Assembly: GCA_002424495.1 (NCBI GenBank)
Contig: DIKH01000051.1
Location: 1-9,322, forward strand
From: Desulfobacteraceae bacterium UBA5623
Lineage (GTDB): Bacteria > Desulfobacterota > DSM-4660 > Desulfatiglandales > Desulfatiglandaceae
Length of the DNA: 9,322 bases
Reading direction: 5' to 3'
Shown here: piece by piece, positions 1 through 6,937 of the stretch
Position numbering within the stretch: the stretch's first letter is position 1
Layout: every line of letters starts with the position of its first letter
Translations under genes and position numbers: made by a program
The notes under the pieces: generated by a model
What the model saw: only the letters and a program-made list of their open reading frames with translations
Database searches by the model: none
Told to the model about the DNA's origin: nothing

Positions 1-474
1 TATAGACGAGGGTTGTTCAGTTTCTGATGCGGTGGACCCAGTGCTTTGGACAATTTTTCAGTCTAGCTAAGCTCTGAGCCGGTTGTATTGTTTATGCTTC
101 TTTTATTCTTTTCAACCGGGTCAACGGATGGAGCCCATAGGGCGACTGAAATTCCCTTCCCACCTGCGCGCCGCATTAGCCCTCAATTGCCATCTTTCTT
201 AATCGTTTTGCCTTGCTTCGGTGAAAATCTATTGCAGCTCTGGATTGGTCATAAACAAAAGATGGACATACGCATAATCTGGATCAATGATTGCATGGTC
301 TGCCCCGGCACCTTCAAAAAGTCTGCATCTTTCTATACCCAAGATATTGGCCGGTTTGTATGCTGGTGTCAATCCCGCAATGGCTATCTGACATTTTATC
401 AAAGGGAGATTGCCCATCTGTGTTTGATCTGATATGAGTAGTGTACAAATTGTTAAAAGACAGATGCTACGCAT
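1..474. other. Left-edge region without a supported gene
   Basis: No convincing gene is seen in the first 474 bases. One plus-strand open frame (88-432) begins at TTG without a ribosome binding site and its product resembles no family I know. A minus-strand frame reads from 474 down to 229 and would give an 81-residue product with a hydrophobic N-terminus, but it also lacks a Shine-Dalgarno sequence. The segment around 32-52 (GTGGACCCA followed by TTGGACA) faintly recalls insertion-sequence ends, but no transposase or second end is visible. The stretch probably holds the promoter of the 475-2079 gene, though no -35/-10 pair stands out. The region could be decayed or simply non-coding. Confidence 0.5.
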
Positions 475-2079
475 ATGAACATAAAGTGGAATGCAAAAGA
501 TATCATTGACCTGGAATTTTTTCTCCATAACGGGGAAAACGCGGATGAAGCCCCCTTGGAAAGTGGAAAGGAGCTTATAGATCGAAAGATCTTCCTTGAG
601 GAGATTCAGCCGCACTTAAACACGGAAGCGCTCAGCCCCTCCACCTGTCGGCGTATGTTTCTGCGGCTTTGGCTGGAAAAGCGGCGGGAAATGGAAGTCG
701 CTGCTTCCGGGGCCAATACCTTGCTTCCGGGTGATGCATTTAACGATTTTTACAGGCTTTTTTTTTACTTGTTTGCTGCAACCGGTATCGTTTTCGGGTG
801 GGGACTGGCCTTCACTGTTCTCGCCTATACCGGAAAAGCTCCGATCAACATTTCTATTTATCTGGGGGCATTTGTACTTACACAAATCGCGCTGGTTTGC
901 GGGTTTATCCTCCTCTTTCTTTTTCGCGGGCATGTCTATCTTTTGAAAAATATGGGACCCGTCTACCAGATGATCGGGTCACTCTTTGTAAAAACAATTA
1001 CCAGGGTGAAAAGCCGGGCGTTTGAAAAAATTCCGGCAGGAAAGAGATATAGCATAAGCGCCGCGCTGGGACTGATTTCAGGAACACGGAAAATATACAG
1101 CCCTGTTTTTTATTGGGTTCCATTCCTTCTGATCCAAGTTCTGGGTATTGGATTTAACCTGGGGGTGCTGGCTGCTACCTTTGCCAGGGTATTAAGCTCG
1201 GATCTGGCCTTTGGCTGGCAGTCCACCATTCAATTCAATACCAGCACTGTCTATCATCTGGTGAAATCCGTTGCTGTTCCCTGGTCCTGGCTGGTTCCCC
1301 AGGGAATCGCATACCCCTCCCTCGAACAGATTGAAGGCAGCAAGATGGTGTTGAAAGACGGCATTTACCATCTGGCCACTATGGATCTGGTGGCGTGGTG
1401 GCCTTTTTTGTGTTTCTGCGTGCTGTGTTACGGGCTTCTGCCCAGACTGATCCTGGCATGGGCAGGATGGATCGGACAGGCCATCTCTCTCAGGCGGATT
1501 AAGTTCAGCCATGCGGCATGTGAACGGTTAATCCGCCGGCTTCAAACCCCTGTAGTCCAAACCGGAGGAGATCCATATGTTGGCCGGGGAGGGGAGGCCG
1601 TTAAGGAAAAGTCAAGCTCTGAAGAGATTCAGAGATCCACGGTGACGGCGCCGCTACCGGATGAGGGCGCAGTAATCCTGGTTCAGGACGATATCTTTGA
1701 CAGGATTTCTGAATATAGCCTGTCTCAACGCATAAAAAATACCCTTGGATTTCGGTTTTTGGAGAGAATCAGAATCGGCCTTGATCCGGATAAGGATGTA
1801 TGCACAATACGGGCATGGGCAGACACTCTGGAGGAAAACTTTCCCGTTCATGTTGTCCTGTTACAGGAGGCGTGGCAGCCGCCCATTAAGGAGGGGCTTT
1901 CATTCCTTAAAGATGTGCGGAAAATTCTTGGAAAGGAAAGGAGGCTGTACATCCTTCTTATGGGAAGGCCCGCGCAAGATGGAAAAGAAATGCCTCCGTC
2001 TCCACAGGAAAATGAGATATGGCGGCAGGCCGTAAAAAAACTCGCCGATCCCTATGTGCAGGTGGAAACTGTGAGATAA
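475..2079 (+). CDS. DUF2868-family membrane protein
   Basis: This 534-residue protein matches the layout of the DUF2868 family, whose function is not established. A charged N-terminal region (residues 1-90) is followed by four predicted membrane segments at about 95-118, 125-150, 210-235 and 305-330. The motif SDLAFGWQST (242-251), shortly after the third segment, and the AWWPF motif (307-311) entering the fourth are the features I associate with the family. The cytoplasmic tail includes a low-complexity linker (about 355-390) and then a folded domain (about 392-534). The ATG at 475 is the first in-frame start after a stop at 454-456. It has no clear Shine-Dalgarno sequence, so initiation looks weak. 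The next gene begins four bases after the stop, so the two are very likely co-transcribed and translationally coupled. DUF2868 proteins are known as neighbours of DUF3482 GTPases, which is what is seen here. Confidence 0.85.
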   Translation: MNIKWNAKDIIDLEFFLHNGENADEAPLESGKELIDRKIFLEEIQPHLNTEALSPSTCRRMFLRLWLEKRREMEVAASGANTLLPGDAFNDFYRLFFYLFAATGIVFGWGLAFTVLAYTGKAPINISIYLGAFVLTQIALVCGFILLFLFRGHVYLLKNMGPVYQMIGSLFVKTITRVKSRAFEKIPAGKRYSISAALGLISGTRKIYSPVFYWVPFLLIQVLGIGFNLGVLAATFARVLSSDLAFGWQSTIQFNTSTVYHLVKSVAVPWSWLVPQGIAYPSLEQIEGSKMVLKDGIYHLATMDLVAWWPFLCFCVLCYGLLPRLILAWAGWIGQAISLRRIKFSHAACERLIRRLQTPVVQTGGDPYVGRGGEAVKEKSSSEEIQRSTVTAPLPDEGAVILVQDDIFDRISEYSLSQRIKNTLGFRFLERIRIGLDPDKDVCTIRAWADTLEENFPVHVVLLQEAWQPPIKEGLSFLKDVRKILGKERRLYILLMGRPAQDGKEMPPSPQENEIWRQAVKKLADPYVQVETVR

Positions 2080-2083
2080 ACCC

Positions 2084-3511
2084 ATGGAGAAAAATAACGT
2101 CCCGGAATTTGCCATCTTAGGCCATCCCAACGAGGGAAAATCCTCTGTCGTGTCGACCCTTGCCGAGGACGACACGGTTGTGATCAGCCCATTTCCTGGA
2201 GAGACCGTTCACTGCCGGGTGTTTCCCGTTACCATTGACGGAGTGGACATCATCCGTTTTGTCGACACCCCCGGATTTCAAAACCCCCAGAAGACCCTGG
2301 CCTGGATGAAAACCTTCACAGGGCCGGGCACACTGCTGGTTCATTCCTTTTGTGATGTCCATAGAAACGCCGAGGCATTCAGGGATGAATGTGAACTGCT
2401 CTCCCCCATTGAACGGGGGGCGGGTATAATCTATGTTGTGGATGGCTCACGGCCCTTGAGAAAAAACGACATAGCAGAGATGGAGATCCTCAGGTTGACC
2501 GGTCAGCCGAGGATGGCGATTATTAACTGCAAACAAGAGGAGGAGGGGTACCTGAACGAATGGAAGATTGAGATGAGAAAGCACTTTAACTTTGTCAGCA
2601 TGTTTAATGCCCACCAGGCAACCTATGTTGAGAGGATTGATCTCCTTGAAAGTCTGAAACGGATTGATCCGGACTGGCAGCGCCCTCTTGAACAGGTCAT
2701 CCTTGCATTCAAAACCGATTGGCAGCGTCGCAACCGGGTCACGGCCGAAGCAATCTGCGCCATGCTGAAAAACTGCCTGACCCATGATATCTCCGAAAAA
2801 TACTCGGATAGGTCCCAGGTGACGTCAATTAAACAGCGGCTTCTGGATCAATATAAGAAAGAGATTGCAAAAATAGAGGCCAAGGCTCATGGTGAGATCA
2901 AAAAGCTCTTTAAACACAATATCTTCAATCCGGAGCTGCCGCCGCAATCCATCCTGAACGAAGACCTCTTTAATGAAAGAACATGGCGCCTGCTGGGGCT
3001 GCGGCCCGGTCAACTTGCCCTTGCGGCAGGTATTGCCGGCGGGCTGATCGGAGCAAAACTGGATTTTATGACGGCGGGACTTGCGTTTGGAGTTTTTACG
3101 ACGATTGGCGGAGCCATCGGTGCAGGTTCCGTGCTTCTGGGCGGTGAACATATGGCCAGATCAAGAGTTGGCGGGATTAAGCTGGGAAAGCTAAACATAA
3201 AAGTAGGCCCAAATGAGAACATCCAGTTTTTATACATCCTCTTGGACAGGGCATTGATTTACTACACCCATATCATCCACTGGGCACATAGCCGGCGGGA
3301 TAGCGTTACATCTACTCTTTCGGAGAAAAACATAAAAATGGGGATGACCTCTCACTGGCATGAGAAAGAGAGAAAGATCTGTGCGCTGTTCTTTAGGGCG
3401 CTTAGAGGAAAAGATAGCCGGAAGATTACAGATGCCGGGAGTAGTCTCACTGTGTTATTGGAAAGTGTGTTGACAGATCTCTCGCATAAGAGTCCCGGTG
3501 CGGCAGTTTAA
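2084..3511 (+). CDS. GTPase with DUF3482-like C-terminal region
   Basis: This 475-residue protein has a GTP-binding domain of the TRAFAC/Era-like class at its N-terminus. The G1 (Walker A) motif is GHPNEGKSS (13-21), a threonine near residue 41 fits G2, and G3 is DTPG (61-64). The G4 motif, normally NKxD, is degenerate: NCKQ at 148-151. A lysine- and glutamate-rich helical stretch (about 265-290) leads to a glycine-rich hydrophobic segment (about 306-358), which may touch or insert into the membrane, and a C-terminal helical region. This architecture fits the DUF3482 GTPases. Its start lies four bases after the upstream DUF2868 gene, with only weak Shine-Dalgarno character, so translational coupling is likely. 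I infer that it cycles nucleotide at the membrane together with its DUF2868 partner. The substrate and cellular role are unknown. Confidence 0.86.
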   Translation: MEKNNVPEFAILGHPNEGKSSVVSTLAEDDTVVISPFPGETVHCRVFPVTIDGVDIIRFVDTPGFQNPQKTLAWMKTFTGPGTLLVHSFCDVHRNAEAFRDECELLSPIERGAGIIYVVDGSRPLRKNDIAEMEILRLTGQPRMAIINCKQEEEGYLNEWKIEMRKHFNFVSMFNAHQATYVERIDLLESLKRIDPDWQRPLEQVILAFKTDWQRRNRVTAEAICAMLKNCLTHDISEKYSDRSQVTSIKQRLLDQYKKEIAKIEAKAHGEIKKLFKHNIFNPELPPQSILNEDLFNERTWRLLGLRPGQLALAAGIAGGLIGAKLDFMTAGLAFGVFTTIGGAIGAGSVLLGGEHMARSRVGGIKLGKLNIKVGPNENIQFLYILLDRALIYYTHIIHWAHSRRDSVTSTLSEKNIKMGMTSHWHEKERKICALFFRALRGKDSRKITDAGSSLTVLLESVLTDLSHKSPGAAV

Positions 3512-3557
3512 TCCGATGAGAATACTTCATCAACTTATTGTATTGTAAAGGGAAAAA

Positions 3558-3563
3558 TATAAA
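3558..3563 (+). promoter_or_regulatory. Candidate -10 box upstream of rapZ
   Basis: TATAAA lies in an A-rich stretch about 77 bases before the rapZ start. The hexamer 17 bases upstream (TTATTG, 3535-3540) is a poor -35 match, so this is only a weak promoter candidate. If real, the transcript would start near 3570 and carry the hairpin at 3588-3604 in its leader. Confidence 0.25.
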
Positions 3564-3587
3564 AATGGGAATGTTTTCATTCAGGCC

Positions 3588-3604
3588 TAAGGCCGCGGGC
3601 CTTA
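3588..3604 (+). promoter_or_regulatory. Perfect hairpin in the rapZ leader
   Basis: TAAGGCCGCGGGCCTTA forms a perfect 7-bp stem with a 3-base loop, 35 bases before the rapZ start codon. No U-tract follows it on the plus strand, so it is not a standard intrinsic terminator for the upstream GTPase gene. It could be a leader structure acting on rapZ expression, a processing or stability element, or part of a factor-dependent termination region. The structure is seen in the sequence; the function is inferred. Confidence 0.4.
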
Positions 3605-3639
3605 TGCAATCACTCATGTTATCCTTATAATCAGGCATT

Positions 3640-4503
3640 ATGATTCCAAACATAATAATCATTACCGGTCTATCCGGTTCGGGCAAGAGCACGGCCCTTA
3701 ACGCCCTTGAAGATCTGGGCTATTTCTGTGTAGACAACCTGCCTGTCCGGATATTGCCGAAGTTTCTGGAACTGCACTCAAAGAGCGCCTCGGAAATCCG
3801 TAAACTTGGCTTTTGCATGGACCTGAGAGAAAAGTCTTTTGCCAGGTCTTATGAGGCTGTCTTTGCAGAATTGCGGGAGAAGGGATTTCATCCGGAAATC
3901 ATTTTTCTCGAGGCATCTGAAAATGCCCTTATTAAGCGTTACAGTCAGACCCGGCGCCAACACCCGCTTTTTGACGGGTCAAGCCTTCCAGAGAGCATCA
4001 GGGCTGAAAAAACCCTCCTTAAGGACCTGAGGCAATTCGCAGACCGGGTAGTTGATACCTCCGATATAACAGTCCATAAACTCAAAAACACCATATTTTT
4101 TTACGCAAACAAGGACACCGAGCCTCAAAGAATGCGTATTCAAGTCCTTTCTTTCGGTTTTAAACACGGGCTTCCCCTTGAGGCGGATCTCCTGATAGAC
4201 GTCCGGTTTATGCCCAATCCATACTTTGAACCCGATCTGAAGGACCTGGATGGCAAGGATGCAAGGGTGCGGCAATTTGTTAATAACTGGCCTGAGACTT
4301 TGGAATTCCTGGAAAGATATGTTTCTCTGCTGGTGTATCTGATTCCCCTGTATGAAAGAGAAGGTAAGTCGTATCTTACTATCGCTGTAGGTTGCACCGG
4401 CGGAAGGCATCGTTCCGTGGTGATTGCAGAAGAGCTCCTGGCGCGTTTACAAAATCTGGGAATAAAGATTGACTTGACACATCGCGATATAGATCTTGCA
4501 TGA
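3640..4503 (+). CDS. rapZ: RapZ/YvcJ-family nucleotide-binding protein
   Basis: This 287-residue protein has the full length and all hallmarks of the RapZ (YvcJ) family. The Walker A motif is GLSGSGKST (10-18), RRQHPL is at 105-110, SFGFKHGLP at 171-179, DVRFMPNPY at 187-195, and the C-terminal signature GCTGGRHRSV is at 251-260. In E. coli RapZ is an RNase E adapter that senses glucosamine-6-phosphate and steers the small RNAs GlmY and GlmZ to control GlmS. In other bacteria YvcJ-type proteins bind nucleotides and UDP-GlcNAc and have less defined roles. The lysine- and arginine-rich C-terminal tail that E. coli RapZ uses for RNA binding is not obvious here, since the protein ends HRDIDLA. 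The start ATG at 3640 has only a short AGG (3633-3635) as ribosome binding site. The next gene resembles an amino-sugar phosphate acetyltransferase, which fits a role in that pathway. The usual rpoN/ptsN neighbourhood is absent. Confidence 0.93.
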   Translation: MIPNIIIITGLSGSGKSTALNALEDLGYFCVDNLPVRILPKFLELHSKSASEIRKLGFCMDLREKSFARSYEAVFAELREKGFHPEIIFLEASENALIKRYSQTRRQHPLFDGSSLPESIRAEKTLLKDLRQFADRVVDTSDITVHKLKNTIFFYANKDTEPQRMRIQVLSFGFKHGLPLEADLLIDVRFMPNPYFEPDLKDLDGKDARVRQFVNNWPETLEFLERYVSLLVYLIPLYEREGKSYLTIAVGCTGGRHRSVVIAEELLARLQNLGIKIDLTHRDIDLA

Positions 4504-4587
4504 ACCATTGTATCCAGCCCTCGGTCCCATGTTTTTCATGTGTGAGGACGAGATAACCTGGCAAACCAAAAGCAAAAAAGGAGACCA

Positions 4588-5430
4588 ATGCCCATGTTGC
4601 TTCCCGGTGATTTTTTTGATCTTGACGGTTATGAACATAAGGGGCTTTTTACTGCCGATCAACCTGTGTGGACAGTGCTTGACCGTTTGAAGGATTATAT
4701 TGAATCTCTCTTTAAAAATTCCTGGCCCCTTAAAGGTTGCGCGGGAATGGTGGAAAAGCCCATTGTCATAGCAGACGGCGCCATGCGCTATGACCTTTCT
4801 GTCCGGCCCGCCGCTAAGGGAGCTGTTCAGGCGTTTGACGGAGACAGCCCGGTCCAAAACGCAACCATAATAATGCAGGGCGCTTATCTAAATGATGATA
4901 GGGTGATCATCGGTCCTGGGACCGTTGTTGAACCAGGGGCGCTGATAAAGGGACCGACAGTGGTGGGCTCAGACACTGAGGTGCGCCAGGGGGCATATAT
5001 CCGTGGTGACTGTCTTATAGGAAACAAGTGTGTTGTAGGTCATACCACCGAGATCAAGAGTTCAGTCATGCTGGATGGGGCCAAGGCAGGACATTTTGCC
5101 TATATCGGCGACAGCATCCTTGGAAAAGATGTAAACCTGGGCGCAGGCACAAAGCTCGCCAACCTTAAGATGATCCCAGGTAACATCTTTATAAGGGATC
5201 CGGAGGGAAACTTCCACAAGACTGGCCGGCGCAAGCTGGGGGCCATACTTGGCGACCGGACCGAAACCGGGTGCAATTCGGTTACATCGCCCGGCACATT
5301 GATGGAGTCCGGCTCTGTTGTGCTTCCCACAATTTCGGTCCCAGGGGGTTATTATCAGAAGGGCTCCTGTGTGATGCCTCGCCGAGGCTCAATTGACGTC
5401 AGAAGCAATATATTCGGCGAGAAAAGATGA
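4588..5430 (+). CDS. Left-handed beta-helix sugar-phosphate acyltransferase, GlmU C-terminal-like
   Basis: This 280-residue protein is dominated by hexapeptide repeats (about 105-250) that would fold into a left-handed parallel beta helix. It resembles the acetyltransferase half of GlmU and of archaeal sugar-1-phosphate nucleotidylyltransferase/acetyltransferases. By eye, R139, K157, H169 (in KAGHFAYIGDS), Y172 and N183 (in NLGAGT) line up with E. coli GlmU R333, K351, the catalytic H363, Y366 and N377. ANLK (191-194) and TGRRKLGAILGD (212-223) match the archaeal-type variant. The N-terminal uridylyltransferase domain of GlmU is missing; instead there is a short region of about 70 residues including a VWTVLDRLKDYIE helix. 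Acetyl-CoA-dependent transfer to an amino-sugar-1-phosphate is therefore the likely activity, but the substrate is not proven. AAGGAG (4578-4583) lies 4 bases before the ATG at 4588 and 10 bases before an in-frame ATG at 4594, so translation may really begin at the second one. It follows rapZ by 84 bases. Confidence 0.8.
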   Translation: MPMLLPGDFFDLDGYEHKGLFTADQPVWTVLDRLKDYIESLFKNSWPLKGCAGMVEKPIVIADGAMRYDLSVRPAAKGAVQAFDGDSPVQNATIIMQGAYLNDDRVIIGPGTVVEPGALIKGPTVVGSDTEVRQGAYIRGDCLIGNKCVVGHTTEIKSSVMLDGAKAGHFAYIGDSILGKDVNLGAGTKLANLKMIPGNIFIRDPEGNFHKTGRRKLGAILGDRTETGCNSVTSPGTLMESGSVVLPTISVPGGYYQKGSCVMPRRGSIDVRSNIFGEKR

Positions 5431-5446
5431 ATGTACCCGCAGGCCA

Positions 5447-6271
5447 TCACAGTTCACCCCCTGGCCGAACGACCGATGGCATCTGCTCATTGGAAGAAAA
5501 TGCCGCTGCCGCCTTCAGCGCCTCCTCGTGGGAGGCGTAAGATCCTATCCTGACGGTGTACCAGATCCTGTTGGATCTTCCTTGAAAAGGAACCACGCGC
5601 GCCACATATCCTTTACCAGTCAGTTTATCGGTCAGCCCTTCCGCATTTTGCATGGAAAGAAATGCCCCGGCCTGAATACAAAAGCCCGTGCCTTGTTCAT
5701 CTGACCGATTTGCATATCCTGGATTGCTGTCTTCATCATTTGTCTTCATTATCCAGTCAAGTTGCCGGCGGGTCTCAATGCTGTCCGGGTCAATTTCCAG
5801 TGCCTTGTTATAGTCTGAAACGGCCAGTGCCTTTTTTCCCTTACAAAACCAAGCGGTCCCCCGGTTATTGTAAGCCTTAAAAAAACCCGGATCGGCCTCC
5901 ATGGCTCTGTTATAATCTTCAATGGCCAGATCATATTCAATCTTGTGGAACCAGGCCACTCCTCTGTTGTTATAGACCTCGGCGCTGCTGCCTCCAATTT
6001 CAATCGCCTTGTTGTAGTCTGCTATGGCCTGGTCATAGCCACCAGTTTGACACCATGCAATGCCGCGATTGTTATAGGCCTGATGATTGCCGGGATCAAC
6101 TTCAATGGCCTTTGAAAAGGCTTTTACAGCCGCTTCATATTGGTTGCGATTCAACTCCAGAAGTCCGCGCTCAAACCAATCTGTTGCAGCAGATGCAGGC
6201 CCGCAGAAGACCGGAGAAAAAACCATCGTCCACAGCCAGCAAATCAGCACCTGCCTGATCAATACCTGCAT
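5447..6271 (-). CDS. Secreted TPR and SPOR domain protein
   Basis: This 274-residue protein starts with a signal peptide (about 1-28, hydrophobic core followed by ASA before ATDW), so it should be exported to the periplasm or outer envelope. Four tetratricopeptide repeats follow at about 30-63, 64-97, 98-131 and 132-165. The last three open with the near-identical motif YNNRG-x-AW. After a polar linker (about 175-193), residues 196-268 look like a SPOR domain, with IQAGAF near its start and WYTVRIGSY in the middle. SPOR domains bind denuded peptidoglycan at septa, and TPRs mediate protein contacts, so an envelope or cell-division scaffold role is plausible. The start at 6271 has a weak GAGG 9 bases upstream. 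It converges on the beta-helix gene with only 16 bases between stops and no obvious terminator there, so the two transcripts may overlap. It is divergent from the cytochrome gene. Confidence 0.85.
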   Translation of the reverse strand: MQVLIRQVLICWLWTMVFSPVFCGPASAATDWFERGLLELNRNQYEAAVKAFSKAIEVDPGNHQAYNNRGIAWCQTGGYDQAIADYNKAIEIGGSSAEVYNNRGVAWFHKIEYDLAIEDYNRAMEADPGFFKAYNNRGTAWFCKGKKALAVSDYNKALEIDPDSIETRRQLDWIMKTNDEDSNPGYANRSDEQGTGFCIQAGAFLSMQNAEGLTDKLTGKGYVARVVPFQGRSNRIWYTVRIGSYASHEEALKAAAAFSSNEQMPSVVRPGGEL

Positions 6272-6329
6272 TTTTTGTGGCCTCTGAGGGAAAACTCCCA
6301 GGATTGTAAGAATAAGACAAGTTTTCCTC

Positions 6330-6359
6330 TTGACTTTATTTTGATAGTTTTTCTATTAT
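6330..6359 (+). promoter_or_regulatory. Sigma70-like promoter of the cytochrome gene
   Basis: TTGACT (6330-6335) and TATTAT (6354-6359) are separated by 18 bases in an AT-rich intergenic stretch. Both hexamers are close to the sigma70 consensus. Transcription would start near 6366 and give a leader of about 80 bases before the cytochrome start at 6445. No equally good promoter was found for the divergent TPR-SPOR gene. Confidence 0.55.
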
Positions 6360-6366
6360 TCACCTC

Positions 6367-6385
6367 GTATGAGCATGGATCATAC
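6367..6385. promoter_or_regulatory. Inverted repeat, candidate operator for the cytochrome gene
   Basis: GTATGA (6367-6372) and TCATAC (6380-6385) form a perfect 6-bp inverted repeat with a 7-base spacer. It sits just downstream of the predicted -10 box, about where transcription should begin. A related GTATCATA follows at 6390-6397. Position and symmetry fit a dimeric repressor site, but no regulator gene lies nearby and the motif does not match one I can name. Confidence 0.4.
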
Positions 6386-6444
6386 TTATGTATCATAAAA
6401 CCAATAAGAAAAATTTTAAAGTCTAAAGGAGGTAACATTTTGGT

Positions 6445-6909
6445 ATGAGATTAAAATCTCTTGGCGTTGTTGCCGCAGGTTGCGCGGCATTGCTTTTCCT
6501 GGCTATGGGTCCTCTGACCGCCGCTGATGCACCGGCTGTTGTCAAGGCCCCTGATTCTATTACGATGGAATCAAAGATCTATAAAAAACACACAAAAAGT
6601 CCAGTTACATTTTCTCACAAAAAACACGCTGAATACAAGGGCATTACCTGCGATCAGTGTCACCACGTGTATAAGGACGGGAAAAATACCTGGAAAGAAG
6701 GCGACGCGGTACAAAAATGTGAGGCCTGCCACACTGAGACCGGCAAGCCGCCAAAGGAAATGAAAAAGGCCGATGCCATCACGAAGTATCACGCAGAGGC
6801 CCTTCACGCTAATTGCAGGGGCTGCCATAAAAAGATGATTGACAAGGACAGCGACATGGGCAAGGCCCTAAAGGGCTGTACCGGATGTCATCCTAAGACC
6901 AAGAAATAG
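6445..6909 (+). CDS. Periplasmic tetraheme cytochrome c3-family protein
   Basis: This 154-residue protein begins with a signal peptide (basic MRLK, hydrophobic core, cleavage near residue 27 after LTAA). The mature part carries four haem attachment motifs: CDQCH (69-73), CEACH (92-96), CRGCH (124-128) and CTGCH (145-149). H58 and H61 in FSHKKH, H74 directly after the first motif, and H116 or H121 are well placed as second axial ligands, the bis-histidine pattern of class III cytochromes c. All four motifs are of the CXXCH type; many classical c3 proteins have CX4CH at two sites. The protein is rich in lysine. Such cytochromes carry electrons from periplasmic hydrogenases and formate dehydrogenases to membrane complexes. 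The ATG at 6445 is the first in-frame start after a TAA at 6433-6435. A strong AAAGGAGGT (6425-6433) precedes it at a rather long 11-12-base spacing. The gene appears monocistronic. Confidence 0.9.
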   Translation: MRLKSLGVVAAGCAALLFLAMGPLTAADAPAVVKAPDSITMESKIYKKHTKSPVTFSHKKHAEYKGITCDQCHHVYKDGKNTWKEGDAVQKCEACHTETGKPPKEMKKADAITKYHAEALHANCRGCHKKMIDKDSDMGKALKGCTGCHPKTKK

Positions 6910-6937
6910 ATTTCCGGTAAGATTGAAAGAGTGTAAG

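Noticed and set aside
88..432. 114-residue plus-strand open frame
   Set aside because: It starts at TTG with no ribosome binding site, and the product has no recognisable motif or domain.
3521..3544. AATAC/GTATT inverted repeat as terminator of the GTPase gene
   Set aside because: The stem is only 5 bp with a 14-base loop and no U-tract follows.
3979..4508. Long minus-strand open frames opposite rapZ
   Set aside because: They lie opposite a full-length RapZ with all family motifs, and show no motifs of their own.
5431..5466. GGCCA/TGGCC inverted repeat between the convergent stops as a terminator
   Set aside because: The stem is short, the loop is 15 bases, it overlaps the end of the TPR-SPOR gene, and no U-tract is present on either strand.
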